Translations under genes and position numbers: made by a program
The notes under the pieces: model-generated
Told to the model about the DNA's origin: nothing
Databases searched by the model: none
What the model saw: the letters and a program-made list of their open reading frames with translations, nothing else
Assembly: GCF_024600715.1 (NCBI RefSeq)
Contig: NZ_CP102332.1
Coordinates: 5,146,001 to 5,210,000, forward strand
Length of the DNA: 64,000 nucleotides
Origin: Streptomyces changanensis
GTDB lineage: Bacteria > Actinomycetota > Actinomycetes > Streptomycetales > Streptomycetaceae
Reading direction: 5' to 3'
Shown: piece by piece, positions 9,897 to 21,200 of the stretch
Position numbering within the stretch: the first letter of the stretch is position 1
How the letters are laid out: each line of letters begins with the position of its first letter

Positions 9897-10673
9897 TCAG
9901 CCGGCCGCGCCGGCGTGCTCCTCCGCGGCGCCGGTGATCTCCTCCATGACCGCGTCCACCTCGTCGTGGAGGAAGAAGTGGTCGCCGGGGAGTATCCGCC
10001 GACGGAACCCGCCCGCGGTCACCGAGCGCCAGCCGTCGATCCACTCCGGGCCGGAGAGCCGGTCGCCGTCACCGCCGAGCGCCACCACCGGGCACGGCAG
10101 CACCGTCGGCCGGACCGCCTCCATGTACCGGGCGAGCAGCCCGAGGTCCGCGCGCATCACGGGCAGCAGCATCGCCAGCAGTTCCCGGTGCTCCAGGATC
10201 TCGGCGGGCGTGCCGCCGAGTTCGACGATGCCCTTCAGCAGTTCGTCGTCGTCCCGGTCGTGCAGGGGCATCGCCACGGGCGAGCCGGGGGGACGGCACC
10301 CGGACACCACCAGGGTGCGCGGCAGCGGACGGCCCCCGGCCACCAGACGGCGGGTCGTCTCGTACGCGATCTGGGCGCCCATGCTGTGCCCGAACAGCAG
10401 GAACGGCTCCCGCTCCGGCCGCGCCTCCAGCACCGACAGGACGCCGTCCACCACCTCCTCCATGGAGGCGGGCAGCTGCTCCGCCATGCGGGTGCCGCGA
10501 CCCGGCAGCTCCACCGGCACGAAGTCGAGGCCCGGCACCTGCCGGGAGCGCGCCCAGGCCAGGTACGAGCCCGCCGAGCCGCCGGCGTGCGGGAGGCAGT
10601 AGACCCGCACCGCCTCCGTGCCGCCGTCGGCGGCGGGGTCGGAGTCCCAAGGGGTCCATCGGTTGCGCGTCAC
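9897..10673 (-). CDS. Type II (editing) thioesterase of the alpha/beta-hydrolase fold
   Basis: A 258-residue stand-alone thioesterase of the RifR/GrsT class. These enzymes hydrolyse wrong or stalled acyl groups from carrier-domain phosphopantetheine arms in NRPS and PKS lines. The early YCLPHAGGSAGSY loop, the nucleophile elbow LFGHSMGAQIAYE and the C-terminal GDHFFLHDE (catalytic His) are all visible, and length is typical. The GTG start at 10673 follows an AAGGG stretch about 10 bases upstream on this strand. The gene points away from the main operon and converges with the TE-bearing NRPS. It shares a 222-base divergent intergenic region with the asparagine-synthetase homologue, so one regulatory region may serve both. 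Its placement between two blocks of assembly-line genes strongly suggests it belongs to the cluster. Confidence 0.9.
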   Translation of the reverse strand: MTRNRWTPWDSDPAADGGTEAVRVYCLPHAGGSAGSYLAWARSRQVPGLDFVPVELPGRGTRMAEQLPASMEEVVDGVLSVLEARPEREPFLLFGHSMGAQIAYETTRRLVAGGRPLPRTLVVSGCRPPGSPVAMPLHDRDDDELLKGIVELGGTPAEILEHRELLAMLLPVMRADLGLLARYMEAVRPTVLPCPVVALGGDGDRLSGPEWIDGWRSVTAGGFRRRILPGDHFFLHDEVDAVMEEITGAAEEHAGAAG

Positions 10674-10815
10674 TGCGTTCTGCCCTTCTGTCCTGGGGGA
10701 GTTTCCGGGCCGGTCTCGCGGCCCGTACCGAGACCCTATTCAGGAATTCGTCCGCCGGGCCAGTCCGACGACCCGTCAAAGTCCCTGGTCATGACGGACG
10801 ATGAATAACTTTTTG

Positions 10816-10844
10816 TTGACCTCGGTATGTCGGTGGGCTAGCGT
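10816..10844 (+). promoter_or_regulatory. Sigma70 (HrdB)-like promoter of the main biosynthetic operon
   Basis: A -35 TTGACC (10816-10821), a 17-base spacer and a -10 TAGCGT (10839-10844) lie in a locally AT-richer stretch. Start of transcription is expected near 10851, giving a leader of about 45 bases before the GTG at 10896. It is the only strong promoter match I see upstream of the ten-gene block. Confidence 0.65.
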
Positions 10845-10895
10845 GACACTCGCATCCGGAAGTGCCGTGCGGGTGTGAAACGGGGATTTTCCAAC

Positions 10896-12776
10896 GTGTG
10901 TGGAATTACGGGCGTGTTCTCCCTCGACGGGGCGCGTCCGATGCAAACTCATGTCCTTTCGGAAATGATTTCCGAACTTGCCCACCGAGGCCCGGACGAC
11001 GCCGGGCGCCACGTCGGCGAAGGAATCGCGCTGGGATTTCGCCGGCTCGCCCTGAACGATCTGGAACGGGGCAATCAGCCGCACTTCTCGGAGGACCGCG
11101 ACCTCGTCTCCGTCTGCAACGGCGAGATCTACAACCACCGTGCCCTGCGCGAGGAACTGGCCCGCGCCGGGCACCGGTTCCGCACGGCCTGCGACACGGA
11201 GGTGCTGGTCCACCTCTACCGCCGCCACGGCACCGGCCTCACCGCGCGCCTCGACGGTCAGTTCGCCTTCGCCCTGTACGACGCGACCGCCCGGCGGCTG
11301 CTCCTCGCCCGCGACCACGCGGGGATCGTGCCGCTGTTCTACACCGTCGTGGACGGACTGCTCGTCTTCGGCTCCGAGATCAAGGCGATCCTGCGCCACC
11401 CGGCGGTGCGGCCCCGTGTCGACCTGCGCGGCCTCGACCAGGTCCTCACCCTCCCCGGACTCGTCAGCCCGCGCACCATGTTCGAGGGCATCCACTCCCT
11501 GCGCCCCGGCGAGCGGCTCGTCGCCGACGCCTCCGGCGTCACCGTGGAGCGGTACTGGGACCTCGACTACCCCGACGCCGGAGACCTCCCCCCGCTCGGC
11601 GGCGACATCGACGCCGAACTCGGCGCCGCCGCCGACCGCGTGGCCGCCCTCCTCGACGGCGCGGTCCGCGACCGGCTCGAAGCGGACGTGCCCGTCGGCC
11701 TGTACCTGAGCGGCGGACTCGACTCCAGCCTCCTCGCCGCGCTCGCCGCCAGGGCCCGCCCCGGCCGCACCTGGCCCAGCTACTCCGTCGTCTTCCCCGG
11801 CCACGACTTCGACGAGAGCCCCCACCAGCGGCTCGTCGCCGCGAAGCTCGGCACCCGCCACCACGAGGTGCCCGTCCACGCCGCCGACGTCGCCGACCGG
11901 CTGCGGGCCATGGTCCGCCACGCCGAGACGCCCGTCCGCGAGTCGTACAACGTCTGCTCGCTCAAGCTGTCCGAGGCGGTCCGCGCCGACGGCACCGTCG
12001 CCGTCCTCACCGGCGAGGGCGCCGACGAGCTGTTCGGCGGCTACCCCGGATACCGGTACGACGCCGCCGGGCTCGGCGGCAGCCGCCTCACCGGCCTCGA
12101 CGCCCACCTGGAGCGGGAGATCCGGGAGCGCATGTGGGGGGTCGACATCGGCTACGAACAGGACCAGATCACCACCCAGGAGATCCGCCGCGACCTGTAC
12201 TCCGCCGACCTCGCCCCGTCCTTCGACGCGTTCGCCGTCACCTCCCAGCGGCTCGTCGACGCCGACCGGCTCAAGGGCCGCCACCCCCTGCACCAGCGCT
12301 CCTACCTCGACTTCCACCTGCGCCTCGCCGACCACCTCCTCGGCGACCACGGGGACCGCATGGCCCTCGCCAACGCCGTGGAGCCCCGCTTCCCGTTCCT
12401 CGCCCGGCCCGTCGTGGACCAGGCCGTCGCCCTCCACCCCGCGCTGATGGTGGCCGGCGGCGCCGAGAAGGCCGTCCTGCGCCGGGTCGCCGGGCCGCTC
12501 GTCCCCGGCGAGGTCCTCGCCCGGCCCAAGTTCGGCTTCCGCGGCCAGACCAGCGGGCACCTCCTGAACACGGGCGCCGACTGGTTCGAGGAGCTGCTCT
12601 CCCCGTCCCTCGTGCGGCGGCAGGGCTACTTCGACCCGGACACCGTCTCCGCGCTCGTGCGCCACCACCGCGACCGGGGCGACCAGGTGCACGCGCACCT
12701 CGACACCGACTACCTGATGGTCATCGCCACCTTCGCGCTCTTCGTCGAGGAGTTCGGGCTGCCGTGCCTCGGATGA
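10896..12776 (+). CDS. Glutamine-dependent asparagine synthetase (AsnB-like)
   Basis: A 626-residue class II glutamine amidotransferase fused to an ATP-pyrophosphatase synthetase domain. Family chemistry is adenylation of a carboxylate (classically the Asp side chain) followed by attack of glutamine-derived ammonia. The start is fixed by chemistry: the GTG at 10896 gives Met-Cys-Gly-Ile, placing the nucleophilic Cys at position 2. An in-frame GTG at 10875 would bury it. Glutaminase motifs ELAHRGPDDAG and CNGEIYNH are present, as is the synthetase P-loop LSGGLDSSLLAAL (around 11708-11745). A later GEGADELFGGYPGY is also family-typical. Retention of Cys2 argues against a beta-lactam synthetase role. 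It is the first gene of the operon, and its stop overlaps the racemase ATG. It could supply Asn to an NRPS module, or amidate a pathway-specific acid or carrier-bound carboxylate. Confidence 0.9.
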   Translation: MCGITGVFSLDGARPMQTHVLSEMISELAHRGPDDAGRHVGEGIALGFRRLALNDLERGNQPHFSEDRDLVSVCNGEIYNHRALREELARAGHRFRTACDTEVLVHLYRRHGTGLTARLDGQFAFALYDATARRLLLARDHAGIVPLFYTVVDGLLVFGSEIKAILRHPAVRPRVDLRGLDQVLTLPGLVSPRTMFEGIHSLRPGERLVADASGVTVERYWDLDYPDAGDLPPLGGDIDAELGAAADRVAALLDGAVRDRLEADVPVGLYLSGGLDSSLLAALAARARPGRTWPSYSVVFPGHDFDESPHQRLVAAKLGTRHHEVPVHAADVADRLRAMVRHAETPVRESYNVCSLKLSEAVRADGTVAVLTGEGADELFGGYPGYRYDAAGLGGSRLTGLDAHLEREIRERMWGVDIGYEQDQITTQEIRRDLYSADLAPSFDAFAVTSQRLVDADRLKGRHPLHQRSYLDFHLRLADHLLGDHGDRMALANAVEPRFPFLARPVVDQAVALHPALMVAGGAEKAVLRRVAGPLVPGEVLARPKFGFRGQTSGHLLNTGADWFEELLSPSLVRRQGYFDPDTVSALVRHHRDRGDQVHAHLDTDYLMVIATFALFVEEFGLPCLG

Positions 12777-13549
12777 CGCCCCTCGCCGCCCCCGCCCCCG
12801 CCCCCGCCCCCGCGCCCCGCACCGGCCCGGCGACGGCCGCGGCCGGCACCGCCCGGCCCGGCCTGCCCCTGGTCGGCGTCGTCGGCGGCATGGGCCCCCT
12901 CGCCTCCACCGAACTGCTCCGCAGCGTCTACCTCCCCGCCGACGGCCGCCCCGAACAGGAGTCGCCGCGCGTCCTGCTGTGGTCCGACCCCGCCGTCGTG
13001 GACCGCACCGAGGCCATCGGCACCGGCCGCCTCGAAGCGCTCCGCGAAGCCGTCGAGCGGGCCGTGCGCGGCCTCGTCGCCGCGGGCGCCGAACGGGTCG
13101 TCGTCGCCTGCGTCACCGCCCACCGCGTCCTCGGCGACCTCCCCCCGGACCTCCTCGGCCGCTGTGTCTCCCTCGTCGACGTCGTCCACGCGGAACTCGC
13201 CCGCACCGCCCGCCCCCACCTCCTGCTGTGCACCGAGGGCACCGCCCGCGCCGGGCTCCTCACCACCGGCCCGCACGACGCCGTCCGCCACCTCGTCCCC
13301 CTCAGCCCCGACGACCAGCAGGCCCTGCACCGCGAGGTGTACCGCCTCAAGGCCGGCGGCGACCCGCTGCACACCGTCGCCTTCCTGCGCGCGGCCCTGC
13401 CCCGCTACGGCGTAAGGCACTTCGTCGCCGCCTGCACCGAACTCCACCTCGTCACCCAGGCCCTCACCGCCGCGGGCCTGTCCGCGGAGTTCCCGGCCAT
13501 CGACCCCCTGGCCGTCGTGGCCGGGCGGATCAAGAACGGAGAGCTGTGA
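12773..13549 (+). CDS. Aspartate/glutamate racemase-family protein
   Basis: A 258-residue cofactor-independent racemase homologue. Both catalytic cysteines of the family are visible: ACVTAH (usually ACNTAH) and ACTELHL (usually GCTELPL). The N-terminal VGVVGGMGPLAS is the family's first strand and loop. A Pro/Ala-rich extension of about 28 residues precedes the fold. The ATG at 12773 overlaps the upstream TGA (ATGA), implying translational coupling; the end overlaps the next GTG. With an asparagine-synthetase homologue upstream and an Asp/Asn hydroxylase-type gene downstream, it most likely supplies a D-configured acidic amino acid (for example D-Asp). That fits a pathway in which I find no epimerisation domain. 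The Asn-to-Val change beside the first Cys may reflect an unusual substrate. Confidence 0.85.
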   Translation: MTPLAAPAPAPAPAPRTGPATAAAGTARPGLPLVGVVGGMGPLASTELLRSVYLPADGRPEQESPRVLLWSDPAVVDRTEAIGTGRLEALREAVERAVRGLVAAGAERVVVACVTAHRVLGDLPPDLLGRCVSLVDVVHAELARTARPHLLLCTEGTARAGLLTTGPHDAVRHLVPLSPDDQQALHREVYRLKAGGDPLHTVAFLRAALPRYGVRHFVAACTELHLVTQALTAAGLSAEFPAIDPLAVVAGRIKNGEL

Positions 13550-15279
13550 GCCACACCACGATCCTGCGCCACTGGGCCGACCACGTGGAGAAGGAGCCGG
13601 AGGCGGTCGCCCTCGCCACGCCCTCCGGTGACTGGACCCGGCAGCGGCTCGCCGCCCACGCCGCCGGAGTGCGCGAACGCCTCGCCGACGGCGAGGGGCC
13701 GGTGCTCGTCGCCTGCGCCGAACCCGCCCCGGTGATCGCCGCCATCCTGGCCTGCGCCGCCACCGGCCGCGCCTTCGCCCCCGTCGACACCCGCCAGCCC
13801 GCCGCCCGCTGGACCGCCATCGCCGAGGACCTCCGCCCCACGGCCGTCGTCACCGACCGCGCCGGACGCGCCGCCCTCGCCGCGGGCGGCCCGTACGACG
13901 ACACCATCCGGTACATCGACGCCGAGGACACCGAGCACGGCACCTGGCACGCCGACGACTGGCGCGACCCCGGCACCCCCGACGCCGGATACGTCTACTT
14001 CACCTCGGGCACCACCGGCCGGCCCAAGGGCATCAAGGGCAGCCTGGAGGCCGTCGAGCACTTCCTCGACTGGGAGACCGCCGAGTTCGGCGTCGGACCG
14101 GGCACCCGCGTGTCCCTGCTCACCTCGCCCGGCTTCGACGCGTTCCTCCGCGACACGCTCCTGCCGCTCCGCGCCGGGGGCAGCGTCCACGCCGCCCCCT
14201 CCGGCGCCGTCCCGGTCGGCGCCGGACTCGCCGCGTGGCTCGACGCCGGGCGGATCGAGGTGCTGCACTGCGTGCCCACCGTCTTCCGCACCCTGCGCGC
14301 CGCCGGCCTCACCGCCGGGTCCCTGCCCGCGCTGCGGACCGTGCTCCTCGCCGGGGAACCCGTACGCCCCTCCGACGTCGCCTGGTGGCGCGGCCTGTTC
14401 GGCGACGACAAGACCCTGGTCAACCTGTACGGCCCGTCCGAGACCACCATGACGAAGGTGTACCGGCGCCTCGGGGCCGAGGACGCGGGCGCCGGGACCG
14501 TCCCCGCCGGCCTGCCCATGCCCGGCGTCGAGGTCCGCGTCCTCGCCGCGGGCGCGCCGGTCACCGGCACCATCGGCGAGATCGAGATCCACACGCCGTT
14601 CCCCCTCCGCGGCTACCTCGACGGCCGCCCCGGTGGCTTCGCCGGCACCCACGCCTATCGCACCGGCGACCTCGGGCGGCTCCGCGACGACGGCGTCCTG
14701 GAGGTGCTCGGCCGCCGCGACCAGCAGGTCAAGGTCAACGGCGTACGCGTGGAACTCGGCGAGGTCGAGGACGTCCTGCGCCGCCACCCCGGCGTCCGCG
14801 ACGCCTGCGCCGCCGCGGTCGCCGAGGACGGCGACGCCGACCCCGTGCTGTGCGCCTACGTCGTCGCCGACGACACCGTCACCGACGAGGAGCTGCGGGC
14901 CCACACCGCCGCGGGGCTCCACCCCGGCAGCCGCCCCTCCCTGTACGTACGGCTCGCCGCGATCCCCCGCACCCTCAACGGCAAGGCCGACCGGCGCGCC
15001 CTGCCCGTGCCGTCCGCGGTGCGGGCCGCCACCGCCGACGACGCCCCCCGCGACGGCGCCGAAGCGGAGATCGCCGTGCTCTGGTGCGACCTGCTGCACC
15101 TGTCCGCCGTCGGCCGCCGCGACAGCTTCACCCTCCTGGGCGGCGACTCCCTCGCCATCGCCCGGCTCCTGGACCGGCTCCGCTCGCGGTTCGGCGTCGA
15201 CGTGCCGCTGCGGGTCTTCGCCGAGGACCCCACCGTCGCCGGGCTCGCCGCCGCCGTCACCGGCGGGAGCGGCCGATGA
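13546..15279 (+). CDS. Stand-alone NRPS loading didomain (A-T)
   Basis: A 577-residue protein with an adenylation domain (about 8-485) and a carrier domain (505-575; LGGDSLAIARLL). A-domain cores are recognisable: YFTSGTTGRPKG (A3), NLYGPSETT (A5), RTGDLGRL (A7) and NGKADRR (A10). There is no condensation domain, so it would start a chain or present an amino acid in trans. The A4 region reads FDAFLRDTLL instead of the usual FDxSVWE, so the binding pocket differs from common amino-acid codes and the substrate cannot be called. The GTG at 13546 overlaps the racemase stop (GTGA) and GGAG sits 4-5 bases upstream. As the first assembly-line gene of the operon, followed with ATGA overlap by a C-A-T-C-A-T enzyme, it is the best candidate for the initiation module. 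Confidence 0.9.
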   Translation: MSHTTILRHWADHVEKEPEAVALATPSGDWTRQRLAAHAAGVRERLADGEGPVLVACAEPAPVIAAILACAATGRAFAPVDTRQPAARWTAIAEDLRPTAVVTDRAGRAALAAGGPYDDTIRYIDAEDTEHGTWHADDWRDPGTPDAGYVYFTSGTTGRPKGIKGSLEAVEHFLDWETAEFGVGPGTRVSLLTSPGFDAFLRDTLLPLRAGGSVHAAPSGAVPVGAGLAAWLDAGRIEVLHCVPTVFRTLRAAGLTAGSLPALRTVLLAGEPVRPSDVAWWRGLFGDDKTLVNLYGPSETTMTKVYRRLGAEDAGAGTVPAGLPMPGVEVRVLAAGAPVTGTIGEIEIHTPFPLRGYLDGRPGGFAGTHAYRTGDLGRLRDDGVLEVLGRRDQQVKVNGVRVELGEVEDVLRRHPGVRDACAAAVAEDGDADPVLCAYVVADDTVTDEELRAHTAAGLHPGSRPSLYVRLAAIPRTLNGKADRRALPVPSAVRAATADDAPRDGAEAEIAVLWCDLLHLSAVGRRDSFTLLGGDSLAIARLLDRLRSRFGVDVPLRVFAEDPTVAGLAAAVTGGSGR

Positions 15280-18200
15280 CCGCGCCCCTGCCGCCGCGCC
15301 CGCGCCGGGACCGTGCCCCCCTGTCGTACGCCCAGCGCGCCATCTGGCGGGCCGAGCAGCTGCTGCCCGGCAGCGCCCTGCACAACGAGACCGCGGCGTT
15401 CCGCCTGACCGGGCCCGTCGACGCCGACGCCCTGGAGCGGGCCCTCGCCGTCCTCGCCGCCCGCCACGAGGCGATGCGGTGCGCCGTCCTCACCGACGAC
15501 GACGGCGAGCCGTACCAGCACATCGCCGACCGCACCCGTCCGGCCGTCGATCTCACCGACCTCACCGGCCTGCCCGAGGACGCGCGCGAGGAGCGCCTGG
15601 CCGAACTCGTCGCCCGCGCGGCCACCGAGCCGTTCGACCCGGCGCGCCCGCCGCTCATGCGCACCCGCCTGTTCCGGCTCGGCGACGACCGCCACCTGCT
15701 GCTGTTCGTCGCCCACCACATCGTCGTGGACGCCTGGGCGTTCGGCGTGTTCCTGGAGGAACTGGCCGCCCAGTACGCCGCCGAGACGGGCGGCGGCCCC
15801 GCCCTGCCCGAACTCCCCTCCGGCCGACGGGACTTCGGCGACTACGCCGCCTGGCAGCGCACCGACCCGTCCGCCGGGAGCGGCCTCGCCCACTGGCGGG
15901 AGCGGCTCGGCGGCGAGCTGCCCGTGCTGAGCCTCCCCGCCGAACCGGCGCCGCCCGGCGCGGCCCGCCCCGACGAGACGTCGGGCGCCGTCCACCACTT
16001 CACGCTCCCCGCCGGCCTCGTCACCCACCTCGCCGCGCTCGCCCGCAGCCGCGTCGCCACGCTGCCCGCGACGCTCCTCACCGCGTTCTGCGCGGTCGTC
16101 CAGCGCTTCACCGGCCAGGACGACCTGGTCGTCGGCATGCCCGTCGCCACCCGCAACCGGCCCGCGCTCGGCGCGATGGTCGGCCCGCTCCTCAACGTCA
16201 TCGCCCACCGCGTCGACCTCTCCGGCGTCCCCACCTTCGACGAGGCCCTGGCCCGCACCAGGCGCGACCTGAAGGCGGACCTCGCCCACCGGGACACCCC
16301 CTTCGACCTGGTCGTCGAGGACCTCGCCCCGGCGGCGGGCGGCCGCTCCCCGCTGTTCCAGCTCATGTACGCGTTCCACAGCGGCCCCACCACCACCCTC
16401 GCCCTGCCCGGCGTCGCAACCGTGCCCGCGCCCTCGCACAGCGGGACCGCCAAGTACGACCTGTCGCTGTTCCTGCGGCCGAGGCCGTCCGGCGACCTCG
16501 ACGCCGGACTGGAGTACCGGACCGCCGCGCTCGCCCCGCACACCGTCGCCGCGATCGCCGAGGGGCTGCTGTGCCTGCTGGAGGCGGCCGTCGCCGACCC
16601 CGGCCGCCCGCTCGCCGACCTGCCGGTCGCCGCCCCGGAGGCGTACGGGCGCGTCGTGACCGGCTTCAACACGGCCGACCGCACCCCCGCCCCGTGGCCC
16701 ACCGTCCCGCACGCGCTGCGCGCCCTCGCCGCCCTGCGGGGCGACGCGCCCGCCGTCGGACACGGCGACGACGTCCTCACCCGCGCCGGCGTGGACCGGG
16801 CGGCCGACCGCGTGGCAGCCCGACTGGCCGGCCGGCACGGCGTGCGCCCCGGCGACCGGGTGGCCCTGCTCGCCCCCCGCGACAGCGCCCTCGTCCCGCT
16901 CGTCGCCGGGATATGGCGGGCCGGGGCCGTCCTCGTGCCGCTCGACGACACGATGCCCGAGGAGCGGGCCGCGTACGTCCTCGCGGACAGCGGCTCCCGG
17001 CTGCTCGTCACCGGCCACCCGGACCGGCCCGCCCCCGACGGGGGCCCGGCCCTCGCCGCGTGCGCCGACCTGCTGGCGGAGACCGGGCCCACCGGGACGG
17101 TCCCCTTCCCCGACGGCCCGCCGCCGGACTCCCTCGCGTACCTCATGTACACCTCCGGCTCCACCGGCCGCCCCAAGGGTGTGGCCGTGCCGCACGACCG
17201 GGTCGCCAACCTGCTGCACGCCGTCGTCCGCGAACCCGGCATGGGCACCGGCGACGTGCTGGTCGCCGTCACCGCCCTGACGTTCGACATCTCCGTGCTG
17301 GAGCTGTTCGCGCCGCTCGTCGCGGGCGGCCGCGTCGTCGTCGCCCCGCACGACACCGTCCGCGACCCCGCCCGCCTCGCCGCGCTGCTGCGCGGCTGCG
17401 GAGCCACGCTCGCGCAGGCCACGCCGTCGCTGTGGCGGGCCCTCGTGGACAGCGGCTGGCAGGGCCTGCCCGGCCTGCGGATCCTCAGCGGCGGCGAACC
17501 CCTCGACCCCGCGCTCGCCGCCCGCCTCCTGGAGCGCGGCGCCGAGCTGTGGAACCTGTACGGCCCCACCGAGACGACCATCTGGTCCACGGCCGGGCGC
17601 GTCCTGCCCGGTGAACCGGTGACCGTCGGCCGCCCGCTGGCCCGCACGTACTGCCACATCCTCGACCGGCACGACCGGCCCGTCCCGCTCGGCGCGACCG
17701 GGGAACTCGTCATCGGCGGGTCCGGTGTCGCCGCCGGCTACTGGAACCGGCCCGACCTGACCGCGGCCGTCTTCGTCCCCGACCCGGTCGGCGCCGATCC
17801 GCTCGGCACCGGCGACCCCGCCGCGCCCGTCTACCGGACCGGCGACCTGGCGCGCTACCTGCCCGACGGGCGGATCGTCGTCCTCGGCCGCGCCGACCAG
17901 CAGGTCAAGATCCTCGGCCACCGCGTGGAACTCGGCGAGATCGAGGCGCACCTGACGACCCACCCGCTGGTGCGCGCCGCCGCCGTCGTGGTCGACCGGC
18001 AGCGCCCGGCCGCGCCCCGGCTCGTCGCGTTCGTCGTCCCGGACGGGGCTCCGCGCGGCGTTCCCGGCGGTGTGGAGGGCGTCGCTCCGGACGGCGCGGA
18101 GGGCGTCGCGGACGGCGGTGGCGCCGAGACGCCGGGCGCCGTGCTGCGCCGCCACCTGCGGGGCCTGCTGCCCGCCGCCGTCGTCCCGGCGGTCATCACG

Positions 18201-21200
18201 ACCGTCGGCGAACTGCCGCTCAACACCAGCGGCAAGGTCGACCGCCCCGCCCTGACCCTCCGGGCGCGCGCCCTCACCTCGGCCACCGCGCCCACGGCCC
18301 CCGCCGACGACGCCGAACGGGCCGTCGTCGCCCTCTGGGCCGACCTCCTGGGCGCCGCGCCGGACACGGTCGGCACCACCGACGACTTCTTCGCCGCGGG
18401 CGGCAACTCCATCGTCGCCACCCGCCTTCTCGGGCGGACCCGCGACGCCCTCGGCCGCGCGCCGTCGCTCGCCGCCTTCTACGCGGACCCGACCCCCCGG
18501 GGCCTCGCCCGCGCCGCGCGGGAGGCCGCCGGGCCCGGTACCGCAACGGCCGGCCCGGCCGCCGCGCCCGGCGGCGCGGAGCCCCGCCCCGACGGGCCCG
18601 TACCCCTCACGGACCAGCAGCGCCAGCTGTGGCTGACGCAGCGCCTGGCGCCGGAGTCGGCCGCCTACAACCTGGCCGCCGCCGTCCGCCTCGACCGGCC
18701 CGTCGACACCGGCGCGCTGGGCCGCGCCCTGCGCGACCTGGCCGGACGGCACCGGATACTCGCGGCGCGCTGCGCGCTCACCGACGACGGCCCCGTCCTG
18801 CTGCCGCTCCCCGCCGAGTCGGTACGCCCCACGGTCCTGCACGCTCCCGAGGAGGTGCGCGCCCGGGGCGCGGAGGCGGTCGAGGAGTGGCGGGACGGCG
18901 TCCTGCGCGCCGAGGCCATCCGGCCCTTCGACCTGGCCGAGGGCCCCCTCCTGCGCGTCGCCCTGCTGATCGCGGACGCGGAGGGCCCGGCGGACGACGC
19001 GGCGGGAGGCGCGGCGGACGGCGGCGCGGAGGAGGCGTCCGGGCCGGTGCTGCTGCTGACCGCCCACCACCTCGCGGTCGACGGCTGGTCCATCGGAGTC
19101 GCCGTCCGCGAACTGGCGGCGCTCCACGCCCACCACACCGGCGCCGGGCCGCTCCCCGCCCCGCCCGCGCTGGACTTCGCCCGCCACGCCGCCGCCCTGA
19201 CGGCCCCCGCCGCCGAGGCGACCCGCGACGCGCACCTCGCGTACTGGCGCGACCGCCTCGACGGCCACCCCGGCGTGCTGGACCTGCCCGCCGACCCCGA
19301 CGCCGCCCCCCGGCCGACCGGCGCGGGCGCCACCGTGCCGTTCCGGCTGGCGCCCGGCGAGACCGCCCGGCTCCGCGCGGCGGCGGTCCGGCTGCGGGTC
19401 ACCCCGTTCACGCTGCTGCTCAGCGTGTACGCGTCGCTGCTCGGCCGGTACGGCGGCACCGACGACGTGCTGGTCGGCGTGCCCGCCGCCAACCGGGGCG
19501 CCCCCGGCCTCGACGGGCTGATCGGCTCCCTCGTCACCACCCTGCCGGTCCGCGTGGACCTGCGCGGCGACGTGTCGTTCGCCGCGCTCGCCCGGCGCAC
19601 GGGGCAGCGCCTGGCGGACGACCTCGACCGCTCCCTGGTGCCGCTCGACCGCCTGGTGGACGCCCTCGGCCTGCCCCGCGACCCGGCACGGCCCGCCCTC
19701 GTGCAGGCCACGCTCGTCCTCCAGGACGCGATACCGGCCCGGGTCCGGCTCGGCGACGCCTCCGGCGAGCTGCTGCCGGTCCCGACGGGCACCGCCAAGT
19801 ACGACCTCACCCTGGCGCTGGAGGAGCACCCCGACCGGATCGACGGCGTACTGGAGTTCGCGACCGGCCGGTTCACGCCCGCGTGGGCGGCCCGCTTCAC
19901 CGGCCACCTGGAGACCCTGCTGCGCGCGGCGCTCGACGACCCGGACGCCGAGGCGGCCGCGGCCCCCGTCGACCCGCACCACGCCGAGACCCCGTCACCC
20001 CGCCCCGCCGCTCCCGCCGGCACCTGGCGCAAGGCCCACGCCACCCCCGTCCACGAACTGTTCCGGGCCCGCGCCGCGGAGCACCCCGACGCGGTCGCCG
20101 TCCGCCACGACGGGCGGGCCGTCACGTACGGGGAGCTGGACGCCTGGAGCGACCGGATCGCCGGCCGGCTCCTCGGCCGGGGCGCGCGGCCGGGCCGGTT
20201 CGTGTCCGTGCTGCTGCCGACCGGGCCCGCGCAGACGGCGGCCGTCCTCGGCGTGGCGAAGGCCGGTTCGGCGTTCGCCGTGCTCGACGCCGACTCGCCG
20301 CAGGCGCGCCTGCGGGCCGTGCTGGACGACGCCGAACCGCTGTGCGTGCTCGCCGCCGAGTCCTGCCTCGCCGCGCTGCCGGACCTGTGGGACGCGGCCG
20401 CCGGGACGTTCGGCGGGGTCCCCGTGGAGCCGCTCGACCCGGCGCTCCCCGAGCCCGGCGCCCAACCGGCCGCGCCCGCACCGGAGTCCGCCGCCCGGCC
20501 CGCGCACGAGGCGACCGGCGACGACCCGCTGTGCCTGGTGTACACGTCCGGCTCCACCGGCAGCCCCAAGGGCATCGTCCTGCCGCACGCGACGCTCGCC
20601 CAGTTCGCCCACTGGCAGGGCGGGACCTTCGGGGTGCGGCCCGGCAGCCGTGTCGCCCAGTGGGCCCCGTTCACGTACGACGCCGCCTACACCGAGGTGT
20701 TCGCCGCGCTCTGCCACGGCGCCGCCCTGTGCGTCCCGGCCGACCACGTCCGGCGCGACCCGGTGGCCCTGGCGTCCTGGCTGCGCGCCGAACGCGTCAC
20801 GCAGATCCAGACCGTGCCCGGCTTCCTCACCGTGCTCACCGAGGCCCTCGACCGCGGCGGCGCCGGGCTCCCGGACCTGGAGCACCTGCTGCTCGCGGGG
20901 GAGGTGCTGCCCCCGTCGCTCGCCGCCGCGTGGGCGGACCGCCCCGTACGGCCCCGCCTGCACAACCTGTACGGGCCCACCGAATGCGTGCTGGCCACCC
21001 ACCGGGAGCTGGCGCCGGGGGAGCGCTTCCCGTCGTCCGTGCCGATCGGGCGGCCCATCCCCGGCCGGGAGGCGCTGGTACTGGACCACCGGGGCCGCCC
21101 CTGCCCGGTCGGCGTCGTCGGCGAGATCCACCTGCGCAGCGACCTCCTCGCCGGCTCGTACCACCGCAGGCCAGAGGAGAGCCGCCGCGCGTACGTCCCC

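Noticed and set aside
2158..10044. A 2628-codon open frame on the minus strand opposite the TE-bearing NRPS, and similar long antisense frames elsewhere in the cluster
   Set aside because: They mirror the codon bias of the true genes: extremely Gly/Arg/Val-rich, no domain motifs and no ribosome-binding sites. They are artefacts of high GC.
10875..10895. Earlier GTG start for the asparagine-synthetase homologue
   Set aside because: It would place seven residues before the nucleophilic Cys, which must follow the initiator Met in class II amidotransferases.
10896..12776. Beta-lactam synthetase (BLS/CarA-like)
   Set aside because: Cys2 and the glutaminase motifs are intact, whereas beta-lactam synthetases have lost the glutaminase function.
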